A stretch of DNA of 64,000 nucleotides from Augochlora pura (taxonomy: Eukaryota > Arthropoda > Insecta > Hymenoptera > Halictidae). The stretch lies in the NCBI RefSeq assembly GCF_028453695.1, contig NC_135777.1:16295714-16359713 (forward strand). The letters are read 5' to 3'. A program made the position numbers and the translations under genes. Numbering within the stretch: position 1 is the stretch's first letter; the number at the start of each line of letters is the position of its first letter. Of the stretch, positions 35,134 through 46,501 are shown one piece after another. The notes beneath the pieces are model-generated. The model was not told the DNA's origin and did no database searches. It saw only the letters and a list, made by a program, of their open reading frames with translations.

Positions 35134-37650
35134 AAATTTGATTCGAATGATACGCGCCGGGAAGAGTCTACGATTTCAACGGTTTGCAAATAAAATATAC
35201 GCTATCGATCATGCCGAGCGACGTGCAATATTCAATGCGAAGATATCCGCTGGTTTATTCACGTCCGCGCGGCCCAATTTCCGGCCTAATTATAATTCCC
35301 TGTTAACAAATCTGTAAAGGCCGTGGCGCGCGGACCCCGTCAGTTCCGCCTAATTCTTGAAAAATTAATTACCGTCCGTGTCGCGTCGAAAAACTTCCCT
35401 TCCATGTCGCCGAGTATTCGAAACTTGCCCGGTCGTACACAGCCTTTTGTGACCGACTGTAAAGGGTCCGGAGAAAATTAATTAATTATTTTTACCGTGA
35501 GGAGTTACATCTCGCTTTAGAGGGCCCTCCACCCCTTCCCCTGAATAATTCCGGCAAGTTTTCCGAAGGTCGCGCGAACTTTAACGGTTCCCACCGTGGA
35601 AAACTGCATCCGTTTCCGAATTTTGCTGGCGGCGCTCCGCAGCCGATTCGCATAATTTTACATCGCGCGACTTTGTTCCCGGCTACGCGACGGGGAAACT
35701 TTCCGGCGGCAATAAGCTTCGTTACATGCAATGCCTAATTTCTCCGGGCCCCGATAAGGACGTCGCGGCGGCCATTTTTTTACGCCGCCGTATTTTTTAA
35801 TATTTTCGGCCGAGTCCGGGATCTTTATGGGGGAGACACGTTAAACATTTTACGGCCGCTTCTAAGGACGGCGAACGAGAGATAAGGTGGGGGGCGGTTA
35901 GGGGGGGTAGGGCGAGGAAAGACATACCTCGCGTTACATCCGCCGTGCCACTGCGGATTCTCTGTTTCATCAGGCGCAAAATTTCCGTTCCTCCGCTGAA
36001 TTCTTCTTTCATTTTACTTCGCAGATTTCTTCTTCGGGGCCCCTTTATACCGGTATCGTTCGCGCCGATCGTAAAACATATTCCTCTCCGTTCGGGGAGG
36101 TATCTCCTGGCTGCGGCCCGCTGCGCCCAGTGTCCTGGAGGATTTTTATTAATAATTGCTGCGATCGCTTGAATTCGTTTGTTTATTCCCCGTCGACACC
36201 GGGATGCAACACCGGCCGTAAGATAACTTTTTACGGGCTCGGATTAAATCAGATTTACTAAGTACCGGCGGAAAAATGGCCCCTTTGATGGCGGCTTTAA
36301 ACGGGGGGACTGTGGAATTTCTCTTAAACGTGTATGCGCTTCTGACTAAATAAATGTTTGGAGAACTATTGGTCGTTCCTGCTATTTACAACCCTTTGTA
36401 TTTTTTTTTATTAGGGAGGGGGAATTTTGTATTATTAGTATTGCCATTATATGTAGTAAGGAGCATTTTTATGCGTAGAAAATTTATTCTTCATTTTTTA
36501 AATCTAAACTTTGTTGGTATAAAAATTATTTTGATTAAAACAATTTTATTGGTGCCTCAGAGTCATCAATATCATATATAAAAGACTATATTAAATACAT
36601 TAAAGATATTATATATAAAAACTAAACATTAAAGTATAAACAATAAGTATATAAACTAAAAGTATAGTTACTCAGTATAACTATATAGTAAAAACATAGT
36701 ATATGCATAGGTATATTAAAAGAATATTATAACTTGTCTGTGTCTACAACAACTACCAGTAAAACATGACGTCAGCTTTCGATAGGAACAACATAACGTT
36801 TTGCATCGTCGTTGCAAGTTCAAGAGATGTTCGATGCCCGTACATCCGTAGACCGTGCTCTCGATACACCGGAGGGGATATTTGTAGAATTTGTCAAGCT
36901 TGCGTACGATACAATAGCAGAATTATCCGCGCGGAGAAATGTATACGCACGATGTAATGCCCGAGACACCGGAGATAACATCATCAATTTATATCGATTT
37001 GCAACCGGATCGCTACAGGTGCTCGTTACGCCCCATCAGTTATTTTACGAAAAGGAATTTTTGTAACCGGTCTCTCGCCGGTCCGTGTTTGTCTGAACAA
37101 TTTCCGTGCTCTTGTTGCGCTCTTGTCAGCGGCACGTGCACACGCGGCGCAGCTACGCGCCCAGGGTTATTTGTGATCCCGTAAATCTGACTTATAAATT
37201 AATAGCAATAATAAATATTGTACGTCGGTAATCGATTTCAGGAATTCTCTTATCGCCCTTCCATAAATCCTCTTACTGCGAACGGACGAAAGTGAAAATG
37301 TACAGCGCTCGCTCGATTCGTTACAATGGGAACGTCGTCGCAAAATTAATTCGATAAATTGTACAATGGAAAGTATCGGTGAAAGATAGTGTCGAAGTTG
37401 AGATCGATCGATGGATGCATGAATTGTCATAGGCACGGGAGGTTTCGGGAGGATTATCATTGTACACGTGTTCTTCGAATGATAAATACGCTGTTTATTA
37501 TTTTTACACAATATATATGTACAGGCAAATATAAATGATATGTAAATACTATAATAGATAATATAATAATATAAAAAATATAAAAAATATATAAATATAA
37601 ATATGAATACATTTATATATAAATATAAATATAAATATAATATCATTGGT
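35134..37650. other. Non-coding stretch with CpG-rich patch
   Basis: A CpG-rich patch runs from about 35.30 to 36.33 kb. AT-rich repeats follow: ATATAAA-type at 36.57-36.72 kb and (ATAAAT)n at 37556-37642. Two overlapping frames at 36766-37066 look somewhat protein-like but have no domain or clear splice sites. Confidence 0.45.
36387..36570. mobile_element. Degenerate F1-type MITE
   Basis: TACAACCCTTTGTATTTT at the left and ATTGGTGCCTCAGAGTCATC at the right resemble the left terminus and the right subterminal block of the F1 copy at 5137. Terminal TTAA and the last TIR bases are lost. Confidence 0.4.
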
Positions 37651-37821
37651 TTAACCTTTGCACTCGAAGCCATTTATTACTAAATCCAAAATGGTTTCTA
37701 CAATATTTCCAATTTACATAACTTAGTCCATTTAAAGTAATAATTCTAAAAAAGTCCTAAAGTAGTCCCCGAGTATTCCTGCATTCCTTTGTTTATTCAA
37801 AAAATATCACCATGATATTCA
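37651..37821. mobile_element. TTAA-type MITE, F1, left part only
   Basis: TTAACCTTTGCACTCGAAGC with CCATTTATTACTAAATCC and further interior similarity to the copies at 5137 and 17861. No right terminus follows; an F2 element starts at 37822, so the F1 copy is truncated next to it. Confidence 0.6.
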
Positions 37822-38096
37822 TTAACCCCTTGCCATACTTTAACGAGCCGAACTCGTATTGGAAATCTCTAATAAGTTGTTAGGTTATGTAAGAATGAAA
37901 TCTTACTCTCTTCTCGTCAATATTTAAACTATAATATAAAATAAAATAAATATAATTAATACATAATAAAATGCAAATGAAATTAATAAAGAAAAGAAAA
38001 ATAAACATAAAATTCCTTTTCCTTCTAAGAAATTAGTGCGATCGAAAAAATTCTAATCACAGTAATTGCAAAGAAAATGGTACGGAAAGTGGTTAA
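37822..38096. mobile_element. TTAA-type MITE, F2/F3 intermediate
   Basis: Left TTAACCCCTTGCCATACTTT with the dyad ACGAGCCGAACTCGT (37843-37857) resembles F2. The right end ATGGTACGGAAAGTGGTTAA resembles the F3 right end. TTAA is intact on both sides. 275 bp. Confidence 0.8.
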
Positions 38097-41000
38097 TGCC
38101 GACACGTTCATATTTATTTGATCCGCTTCGCTCGACATTCGATTATTCTTTCGCGAATTCTTGCGGCCTCGGCGGAAACTGCTTCTGTCTTTCGCGCGAG
38201 GAATGTCCCCGGTGTTTCCTCTAGTCAGTAACACATCCAACGCGATTTCGGGTATCCCGCGACGCTCCTGGCAATCACTTTGGCATATCGCGTGGGCGTC
38301 GCGGCGTGGTTCCGCGCGGAGAAATTTCGCGGTGGCACCTTTCCGTTCCCTGACACCCCGTTTCCCCCGGCATAACCGCGGATCGTTGATAGAGGGGATC
38401 GAGTAGATCGCGCACTGTCTCTTGCGGCTGGGTGCACGGTTCTTTAGAAATTTCGCACAACGTATTTGTACCGACCGGTTATTATCGCGCAAACGGATGG
38501 CTTCGCGTCTATTAACACGTTCCCTGCTTAACATACGTTTCGCGAAACTTACCTCGCATGCCTGGCGTGCTTAGGCACGCTATTCTAACGTAAAACGTAT
38601 CCCGTTAAGGGCGCTCGATTCTCTGCGGAACTCTGCGTGATCCGCAGAAATGTCGCAAGTAAAAATGCTATAGTTTTACGATTTGATACTCGTGTCAGAA
38701 TTATGCATATTTTTAGGGATATATTTCTGTGCGATGCATTAGTTTTTCATTTTTATTTTAAAAGATCTGTTTATCTTGTTCTCGATATATAGGGTGGTCC
38801 ATTTTGTTTTAGATCATAATTTTGTTGTTAATGATTTTACGAATAAATGTCCAAGTGATAATGCGATAAATTATAATGTGATTAAAAGTAAATTAAATAT
38901 TATAAAAATGAGAATTATAATATTATATATCACGATATATTTATATATATTATTTACATATGTATTATATTATCTACGCTTGCTGCCTCATTTCGCAAAT
39001 TGAATTTCCGCACGATAAACATTTACTATTCTAAGAAGCCGAAAACAATGTACGTATTTTAAAATATAATACATTTTATACGTGCATCGAACACGTGTTA
39101 CACGTGTTTAAATAAATTAGGACCGTGTTCTCGCAGAAAACGCGCGAGAACCGTGCCGCATTGTTGGAATGCATTAGTGTCCTCGACATATTAAACAGCA
39201 GTTTACTGCAATCCGCGGAAAAATGTGCTCGGGGAAGTGTACTTTCCGTGGGTATAATAACCTCAGGTACGCTTCAAAAGTTATAGCTGCATTTTCTGCA
39301 GGAAAAAGGATTTAAAGGACCGCGAGTGGCCATCGCAATTGTGGAAGCTTTATTCTATTTAAAAGCTTCGGAGCATTTTAAACAAACCGACTACTTTTAA
39401 GGAAACCTCGTAGAAAGTGTGCAGATAGCGCAAGAACCGTGTAAATAAATAGTATACTTCCACTACGAACGCGGGAGACAATTAAGTAGGTACGATAAAA
39501 TATCATGCAAAATGCTCGCAATGCTACGGACGCGCGTATAAAGCAACGCGACTATAATTTTTCGTTTGATCGGTGCATTGTTTTCGATAAAACATTGAAT
39601 CAGTATCATCATTTTTCATTTTTATTATTGTTTTCCTATTCGTTTCATGAACCTGTTTTCGACAAATTTCGAAATGTTTAGGTAAACTAAAAAATTGCAC
39701 TATATCAGATTAAAACCAGCTTTCGTTACATATAAATATTCAGTTAATAATCCCAAAGTCTGTATGCAACTGCAATAAAAACATGGATAACGTTACAAAT
39801 GAACTTTTACCATTGCAGTCCCAATTTACAATTTATATCGCTACACCTGCCATTAGCAAGGAACCATCTCTACTTTGTAATATACAATACCACGTTACGC
39901 GTTTATATAAATAATAAAAATATATTCCACGATTTTTCCAAAGTCTGTTCTTTAACCTCGCAACAGATAGCTCGCAACGTTTCACAATGTGATCCCAAGT
40001 GAAGAAATCAACGAAGAAGCACAAGCGAAATATGTTTGTAAACTTGTTCCCGTTTCATCTCGCCGATTATATTATTATTCCCGGATTATTACGGAGGTTA
40101 TGCAGCCGGGACGTCGACGCGCATTTACAGTAGACGTGCTGTAAAGGAACTGGCTGATTTACTTTACCGATGCGAAACCGAGAGGGGCAGGCACGTGTGT
40201 ATGAAATTTAATTTTCACAAATCCGCGTGTTACTTTGAACGTTTAAGCCGAGGATGCATCGCGCGCCGTTCTCGGACAACTGATTTCTCTCGGATAAAAG
40301 TCACTCAGTGCGAACAGTTCCATCGATTCAATCCAGTTAATTGAAACTTTGACGAAGAAATTTCATTTTGCGTGCGGTCGACAGAAACGCCGCCGCCGAT
40401 GCTTTCGCGGTAACATGCCAGCCGCGCGGAACAACACTTCTCCACGATGTAGAGAAGCTTCGAAACTTTCGATTTTATAATCGACACCTTACTTAGCCTT
40501 TATTTACACTCGTGATTTCCATGTTTTATTTCTTCCTATCATTTCGTCACTATATTTCTATTTGCGATTCTATTTTCTTCTTTTTATTTTTAATTTTAAT
40601 TTCTTATCTTAATTTAGTAATTTCATTGTTATATCTTTATTTCTGATTTTATCATTTTATTTCTATTTGATGATACTGTTACGACTTTTCCGTTATTTAT
40701 TTTTCATATTTCTATTTGAGATTTTATTTCTTCATTTTTTTAATTGTATTATAAATAATTTCTTTGCGATATTTCTATTTCTGATTTATTATTCTTATTT
40801 TTAATTGTGATTTTATCTTCCTATTTCTGTTTATAATTTTATTTTCCTTTTTTTACTTAGGATTTTATCTTTCTATTTCCTTTCGTAATTTTATTTTCCT
40901 ATTTTATTATTTTTTCATTTCCTTATTTTGTATTCAACCATATCGTTGTTATGTTTCTATTCGTGATTTTGTTGCTCTATTTTTATTTGTGACATGTTAT

Positions 41001-41565
41001 TTCTATTCGTAATTTTACCGTCCTATTTCTATTTGTAATTGTACCTAACAACTAAACAGTACTGCATAACTCTTCGCAGTACAGCAAATCTTTAAACAAC
41101 AAAATGTCTAAAAATGATCGTTATCAAGCAGAAGTGTAATTGGACCGTTTCGATGAAATTTCGTTAACCCCGATGATTCGATGCCTACCGAAACACGATC
41201 GAATCATGGAAATATATGATTCCGTTAATGGACATTTTATATTAATGGACATTTTCGTATAATACGAGTGGGCTACTCAACGTTTTTCATCTCGAATTTA
41301 TCCGACGAGATCTCCCGCTCATATATTTCCGGGCGGGCACGGAACTACGTTTACACGATTCGCAAAAATTGATCGGTCGCGCGTGCGTCGAGCGCGTCGA
41401 CGGTTGATAATTGAATTGCATAAAATTATTTCGAGAAATCACTGTCACTGTCGCCGTACGCCGGCTCAAGTAGAAATAGCCGGCGATGGTCGGACGAACC
41501 ACTCGTTCCTTTGCTTCGTTATAAAACAAATTGCAAACGACATTGTCGCGCCGCTTATACCGAGT
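38097..41565. other. Non-coding stretch
   Basis: A CpG-rich patch lies at 38.10-38.66 kb; a consensus donor on the minus strand (GAG|GTAAGT, around 38550) is present but no convincing exon precedes it. The rest is AT-rich, with a long pyrimidine-biased imperfect repeat at 40500-41040 (TTCTATTTGTGATTTTATTT-like). A GGGTGGTCCATTTTG motif typical of insect repeats is at about 38792. Confidence 0.45.
40500..41040. repeat. Long imperfect AT/T-rich repeat
   Basis: About 540 bases of degenerate 22-28-bp units of the type TTCTATTTGTGATTTTATTT. Unit boundaries are blurred, consistent with an old satellite-like expansion. Confidence 0.65.
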
Positions 41566-42043
41566 GTTAGAAAAAAGTATTCGATATTTATATTTATATA
41601 TAGGTCACATTGCAGTGAGCGAAAAGGTCTTAGTGAACATAGATCGAAAGGTCAATCCGTTTCGGAGATATAAAACATGTTTGTTTGCCAGCATCGTGAT
41701 TGTTTTACTGCCGACTTTTCGATATTTACCGAGGATCTTTCGCGTGTCCTTTCTCCATTTCTGTGTGTACACGCTCGGCGTCTTCTTCTTGCAAAATGGC
41801 GGACGCCCTCGAGGAGTCCACATTTTTAACGAATTATTTGAGGAATTACTCGAGGAATTATTTGACGAATTATTTGACGAAAAAAATTTTTTAGTAATAA
41901 CCGAGTCGCGACGCTGGCAAATACAAATGTTTATATCTCAGGAACGGTTGACCTTTCGACCTATGTTCACCAGCGAAGCTTTTTTATCAAGTACAACGTG
42001 TCCTACATGCCATACAGATATTGAATACGTCTTCTTTTTTAAC
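41566..42043. mobile_element. Foldback element with ~140-bp inverted arms
   Basis: The left arm (41566-41703) and right arm (41902-42043) are imperfect reverse complements over their whole length. The best-matched words are GTGAACATAG-TCGAAAGGTC, GAGATATAAA and TTTGCCAGC. The ~200-base centre contains a 15-bp repeat (GAATTATTTGACGAA) at about 41831-41880. The 187-codon frame that spans the element is read through the inverted arms and is not taken as a gene. Target duplications were not resolved. Confidence 0.75.
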
Positions 42044-42384
42044 TTCATGCATATCGAATTAACATTTACCGTTTATTTCTGGAATTTTTATTGAGGTGAT
42101 TGAACTTACCGCGATCATTGCCCAATTTTCTCGTCCTGTAACGAGGAGACGGAAACAAAAATATATCCGCTCGCATATGCGTGCAATTAACTGGAGTAAT
42201 ATTTACTTATGATAATTAATAGTTATTAAATTATTATTGAATAACTTCATTGCGAAATAAATTTATTACTGAATAAGTTGATTATAAAGTGAATTTATTA
42301 CTGAACAGGTTTATTATAAAATAGATTTATTGATAATCGAACTTATTACCAACTAAATTTATTACTAAATAAATTCGTTTCCAT

Positions 42385-42757
42385 TGTGGCGGCGACAAGC
42401 CGGCGCCACGTCTCCGCCATGTGTTTAGTTTTAGGACGAAAGAATGTTTGGACGAATGGACCGGGCTGCGTGCCGTGCGATAGCGTCGAGCGGATGTTTG
42501 GACGATTGGTTCGAGTGTCACAGAGAGTGAATGCATTTAGTGAGTTTAGAGTGAAAGCGAAATGTGAGAATGAGAAAGAATGATTTTCGTGGGAATGCAT
42601 GAGCGAGCGAACGGCTAGTCTGTAAGTTAGTTCAGTAAGAGCTTTCGGCGTGTACAGTACGCGAGCATCGCGGGTTTGTACCGACCGTCGTATTGTAATA
42701 AATTGAGTCTAGTCAAACCGAGTCAAACGTTATTCCACCGCTGTTCCCACTTCCACA
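42385..42757. mobile_element. Solo LTR of a retrotransposon
   Basis: The element starts TGTGGCGGCG and ends CTTCCACA, giving TGTGG/CCACA terminal inverted repeats of LTR type (TG...CA). It is flanked on both sides by CCAT (42381-42384 and 42758-42761), a 4-base target duplication. AATAAA at 42697-42702 sits in the 3' half, where an LTR polyadenylation signal is expected. Length is 373 bp. No internal region adjoins it, so it is a solo LTR left by recombination between two LTRs. A 4-bp duplication is usual for gypsy-type elements, but the family is not identified. Confidence 0.85.
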
Positions 42758-43469
42758 CCATTTTTGCACGATTTTATTCGATCCAGCATAGCTGGAAGAG
42801 TTATTTTACTTAAATTTTAAGAACAATTATTTCCATTAACATATAAAATATATCACACTTAAGAAAGTACAATGTGACGTTCAGTTTCTATTTATGTAAA
42901 CATATAAAGCTAAAAAGACGATAATACTAACAATCTAACATGACACATTGCACAAAACAGAACAAAAGAGGATCCTCTTAAATTAGTATTTAGATTTTAC
43001 TTTTCGAGCTGCTTTTACTATTTCGTAAAACACCAATAAAAAAAGTTATACAAAATTATAGAATTATCTGTATTTTCTACAAACATTGTTGCACGCATCC
43101 TTCCACGTCAGCTATTTGTTACAGGCCCCAAGGATATGGAACTAGTCCCCCATTTCTCTACGCATGCAAACGACGCCATTTTGAACGCGGAGCTCCCTCG
43201 CGTGTGAAAACAGAACAGCGTATATTCGTCACATTTCCCCCCGAAAAGTACCGAATCTAATTCGACACCGCCTCCTCTTCCCGAAAAAGAAAAATCAGAA
43301 GAAAGCAGCGATCGCAACGCCCGCGCGTTGCTCCAACGAAGAGAGAATTCATATCGCGTGAAATTCGGGATCGTCGCGTCACGATAGCAAATAGGCGGCA
43401 TAAAGGATCGCGCGCGGACGGCGGTTCGCGCGCATACTTCGGGAAGCGTGCCGGATAACCGGGTTTCTG

Positions 43470-43581
43470 TTATTAAGAAAACTTGAACGGTCGGCCAACC
43501 GGGTATGAATTTCCCGGGTTCCTCCGGCCGGGGTGGGGGCAAATGGACCGTTTGCCAAATTTATTTTCGCCGTTCCCGGGG
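43470..43581. repeat. Dispersed GC-rich repeat, copy 2
   Basis: Partner of 29800-29911: same orientation, same order of GTTATTAAGAAAACTT, GGGTATGAATTTCCC and CAAATTTATTTTCGCC, with diverged linkers. Confidence 0.65.
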
Positions 43582-44264
43582 CACGGGGCGCGCGCGGAAC
43601 TCGCCGTGATCGATCATATAGTTTTTTTTTCTCTCCTCCTCCTCCTCCTCCTCCTCCCGGCCCGGCGAAACTGTACGATCGGCAATAGTAACTGGAACAT
43701 TCGTCTACGTTCCGTTCCGCCGTTGTGTTCGAAGTTGGAAATGATTCATTAGTAATGGTACCGCTGCTGGTACCGAACGGAATTGGGAATTCAATGCGTT
43801 CGCCCCGGACAAGTTTTCGATTAAATCAATTGTCGCGAAGTTTCGAGTCGGCGTTATTTGAATCTTGCCACGGGTCTGGCTAAATAACCGGTGGAACTTT
43901 TGCGAACCGCGTCGTTTGCCCGCGGTTTCACGTTGCGTTGAACCACGGCCGACGTTCGCGTGCTGCTAACACGTGTCCCTCCGGCAGAGGCGAAAGAGTT
44001 TACCGATCGACTCGGCCCTGAGAAACATCGAAGTATTTTTGTCGACGCATCGAATTGTTATGTCAGATTTTCAGAGATCAAAATAATTTTAGTTAATGTT
44101 ACAAAATTATTTATATGTATATTATATTGGTATTATTATAATATTAATATTACATGTTAATATTATTATTACTATTTTTATTATTATTGTTATTACAATA
44201 TATATATTTCGTTATTAGAAATTTCATTATTTTTGGAACTGGAATTATTTGAATGTCAACATTA

Positions 44265-44530
44265 GCTCTGTGTGATTGGTTTTCTTTCAACTTTTGTTCC
44301 GGCGTGTTTCAACTGTTGATATTTGCTGTAAATGAATTTATTCGACAGTGTTTACTATAAACTAATCGTCACGCTACAGGGCGTCCGCGTTCATTTACTC
44401 GTTGGAGTGACAGAGACGAGCATGCGCTCTGTGATTGATATTCTTACGGTTTTATTTCCACGGGCTTTGATCGCTGGTATTTGCTGTAAATAAAATTTAT
44501 TCGGCAATATTGGTTGCAAACTAATGACGT
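44265..44530. repeat. Imperfect direct duplication, ~105-bp units
   Basis: Unit 1 (44265-44370) and unit 2 (44426-44530) share GCTCTGTG-GATTG, ATATTTGCTGTAAAT, ATTTATTCG-CA and AAACTAAT in order. The 55-base spacer contains unrelated CpG-rich sequence. Confidence 0.65.
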
Positions 44531-46216
44531 TGTTCAACGTGTTCGTGTATATTTTGTGTATTATTTGTTACAATGTTAATATTAATATCGATCGGATACG
44601 TATATCAATTAATTCGTGCAAACACTGTCTGAGAAATCAATGTGTTATAAAAAATGTATGAACAATCTAGTTTGTTATGCGAAGATCTTGGATAGTAGAA
44701 CAGTCGTATCGAATACCGTAGGGAAGTTCCATTGATTGATTCAGTTTATTAATGAAATACGTGTCCCCCCAATTATACGCCGACAGCTTATCCATTTATC
44801 TTGCTCAGACATTTTGATAAATTCCCGAGAAGTTCGTAATATTTCAAGTGTATAGCGACGTCGACTCATTTCGACGAAAAGAAATCTCCGTTATGCAATC
44901 TGCAATGTTTAACATTTTATCAAATCTGTGAATTAATTACTACTGTTATTAATATTATAAAATATAGTCCCTGTCAGTAACAAAATCTAACTTCCATAAT
45001 TTATAACAAAGATTGAGAAAATAAAATACACAGCAGCAATTGTCACTCTGGCGAAACTGTTCAAAGAAGGAATACATTTTTATTTAACTGCAGCTTTGTA
45101 TAATTAACCTAGACAATTCTTATTCCGTATAAAAATGTACAGTTTGTCGTATTATGAAATTATTATTACAACAATTATATTTTTCCAGTTGATTATTGAT
45201 TTTCAAAGTAAGAAGTCTCGGTCAGAAGACTCGGATCGATTTGGACCCCGAGTATAAATATTATTATTTAATATAACTTATTATTATATATCTTTTAATT
45301 TTACCTCTCAATTATTATATAACTTAAAGAATTAATTTAAAAAAAAATGATAAATAGAATTATAATCATTGGCGTCTTTGAATGCGTAAAATTATGTCAA
45401 GGTTTAAAAAATTACTATTCCATTCTACTTAGAAAAATCACAATTTACTTAAATAAATCAATTGTTAAAAAATCGAGGCTGAATGTTGCTCAGATTTACC
45501 GAAAAGCGCGGAGGAGAAGCTTTGTTCAAGTTTGTTGGACAGCGTTATTGTTATTGCCGTGAAACGTGGTCATTGTTATTACGTGTGCATCAGGGTAAAC
45601 GATGTTAGATCTCTCGATGTCATACTAAGCTCTTGTTTTTCTATTTCGAAGTATCCCGAGAGCGGGACCTATCTCTATCTGTATCAAGAGTAATGGATGA
45701 GACAGATCCATTCCGGGCAAGACACCAATGAATTGCTGTAAGTGTAACTTTGCCCGACAACGCCGTCGCGTTCGGGAAAGTTTGTCCGCGGGGCCGTTAA
45801 GTTTCTCCACTACTTTCATACGCCGGCCGATAAATAACGCGTATGTGTCGTTCCGGTGCTTTTATAACGATTCCTCGAGGTTATGAGTCTTAATGAAAGC
45901 CGCATGTCTTGCTCTACAACGGATACGTGTAACAAACTGCCGTTCCGTTTCCATATCGACCGTCCCTTCTTTTATTACACTTGGAAAATATCACTGTTCA
46001 TTCGCAAGTCGAATTTCCAATAGTTGTAGCGGCGTCGCATTATTTTCACGAAGTTTAATTAACAAAGTAACGAGTAATGAAATCCGTTAAATAATTACTT
46101 GTACTAATAATTATAATTCGTTAATTTAGGTCGGTTTGTATTAGTTGACACTGCAACTATCGTAGAAAAAAAACACACGAATATTATATTATTTAGTAAA
46201 AATGTTTAACGAAAGT

Positions 46217-46501
46217 GAGGGATTTGTCAGGTGATTTTAAGTAACTTTTTCCTTTACAAAAATTTTCTACGAGGCATCGATAACGAGTTATTACCTACAA
46301 TCACTGACCAATAAGAGATCTTCTATAAGCCTAGCTTCGTGATTGGCCCGGTCGCCGCGTACCTGCGGAGCTCGCGCCTCATTGGTCACTGTTTTTCGTT
46401 AATAACTCGTAAACGAAACCTCGTAGAACAATTTTGTTAAGGAAAAAGTTACTCCAAATCACCTTGCGAATCTCTTATCGACTGATTTTTGAGACACTCT
46501 A
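46217..46501. mobile_element. Foldback element with ~100-bp inverted arms
   Basis: The arms 46217-46317 and 46378-46476 are reverse complements at roughly 80 percent. Shared words include AGTAACTTTTTCCTT, TTCTACGAGG, ACGAGTTATTA and CACTGACCAAT. The centre is a CpG-rich 60-base loop. The right flank continues into TTTTTGAGACACTCTACATA, close to the TTTTGAGACACCCTGTATA at 34786, a motif common at ends of insect repeats. Confidence 0.75.

Larger units (their letters stand above)
42758..46216. other. Non-coding stretch with GC patch and local duplication
   Basis: A CpG-rich patch at 43.10-44.04 kb holds a (CTC)n run (43632-43656) and one copy of a dispersed GC-rich repeat. The rest is AT-rich with a ~105-bp duplication at 44.27/44.43 kb. 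No exon is recognised. Confidence 0.5.

Noticed and set aside
37167..37673. 168-codon minus-strand frame with YLYLYLYINVFIFIFI
   Set aside because: Half of it is an (ATAAAT)n repeat and its start lies in the left end of an F1 element.
38025..38534. 169-codon minus-strand frame
   Set aside because: It runs from a CpG-rich patch into the right end of an F2-type element, with no domain or splice context.
41531..42094. 187-codon frame with hydrophobic segments
   Set aside because: It reads straight through both inverted arms and the repeat loop of a foldback element.
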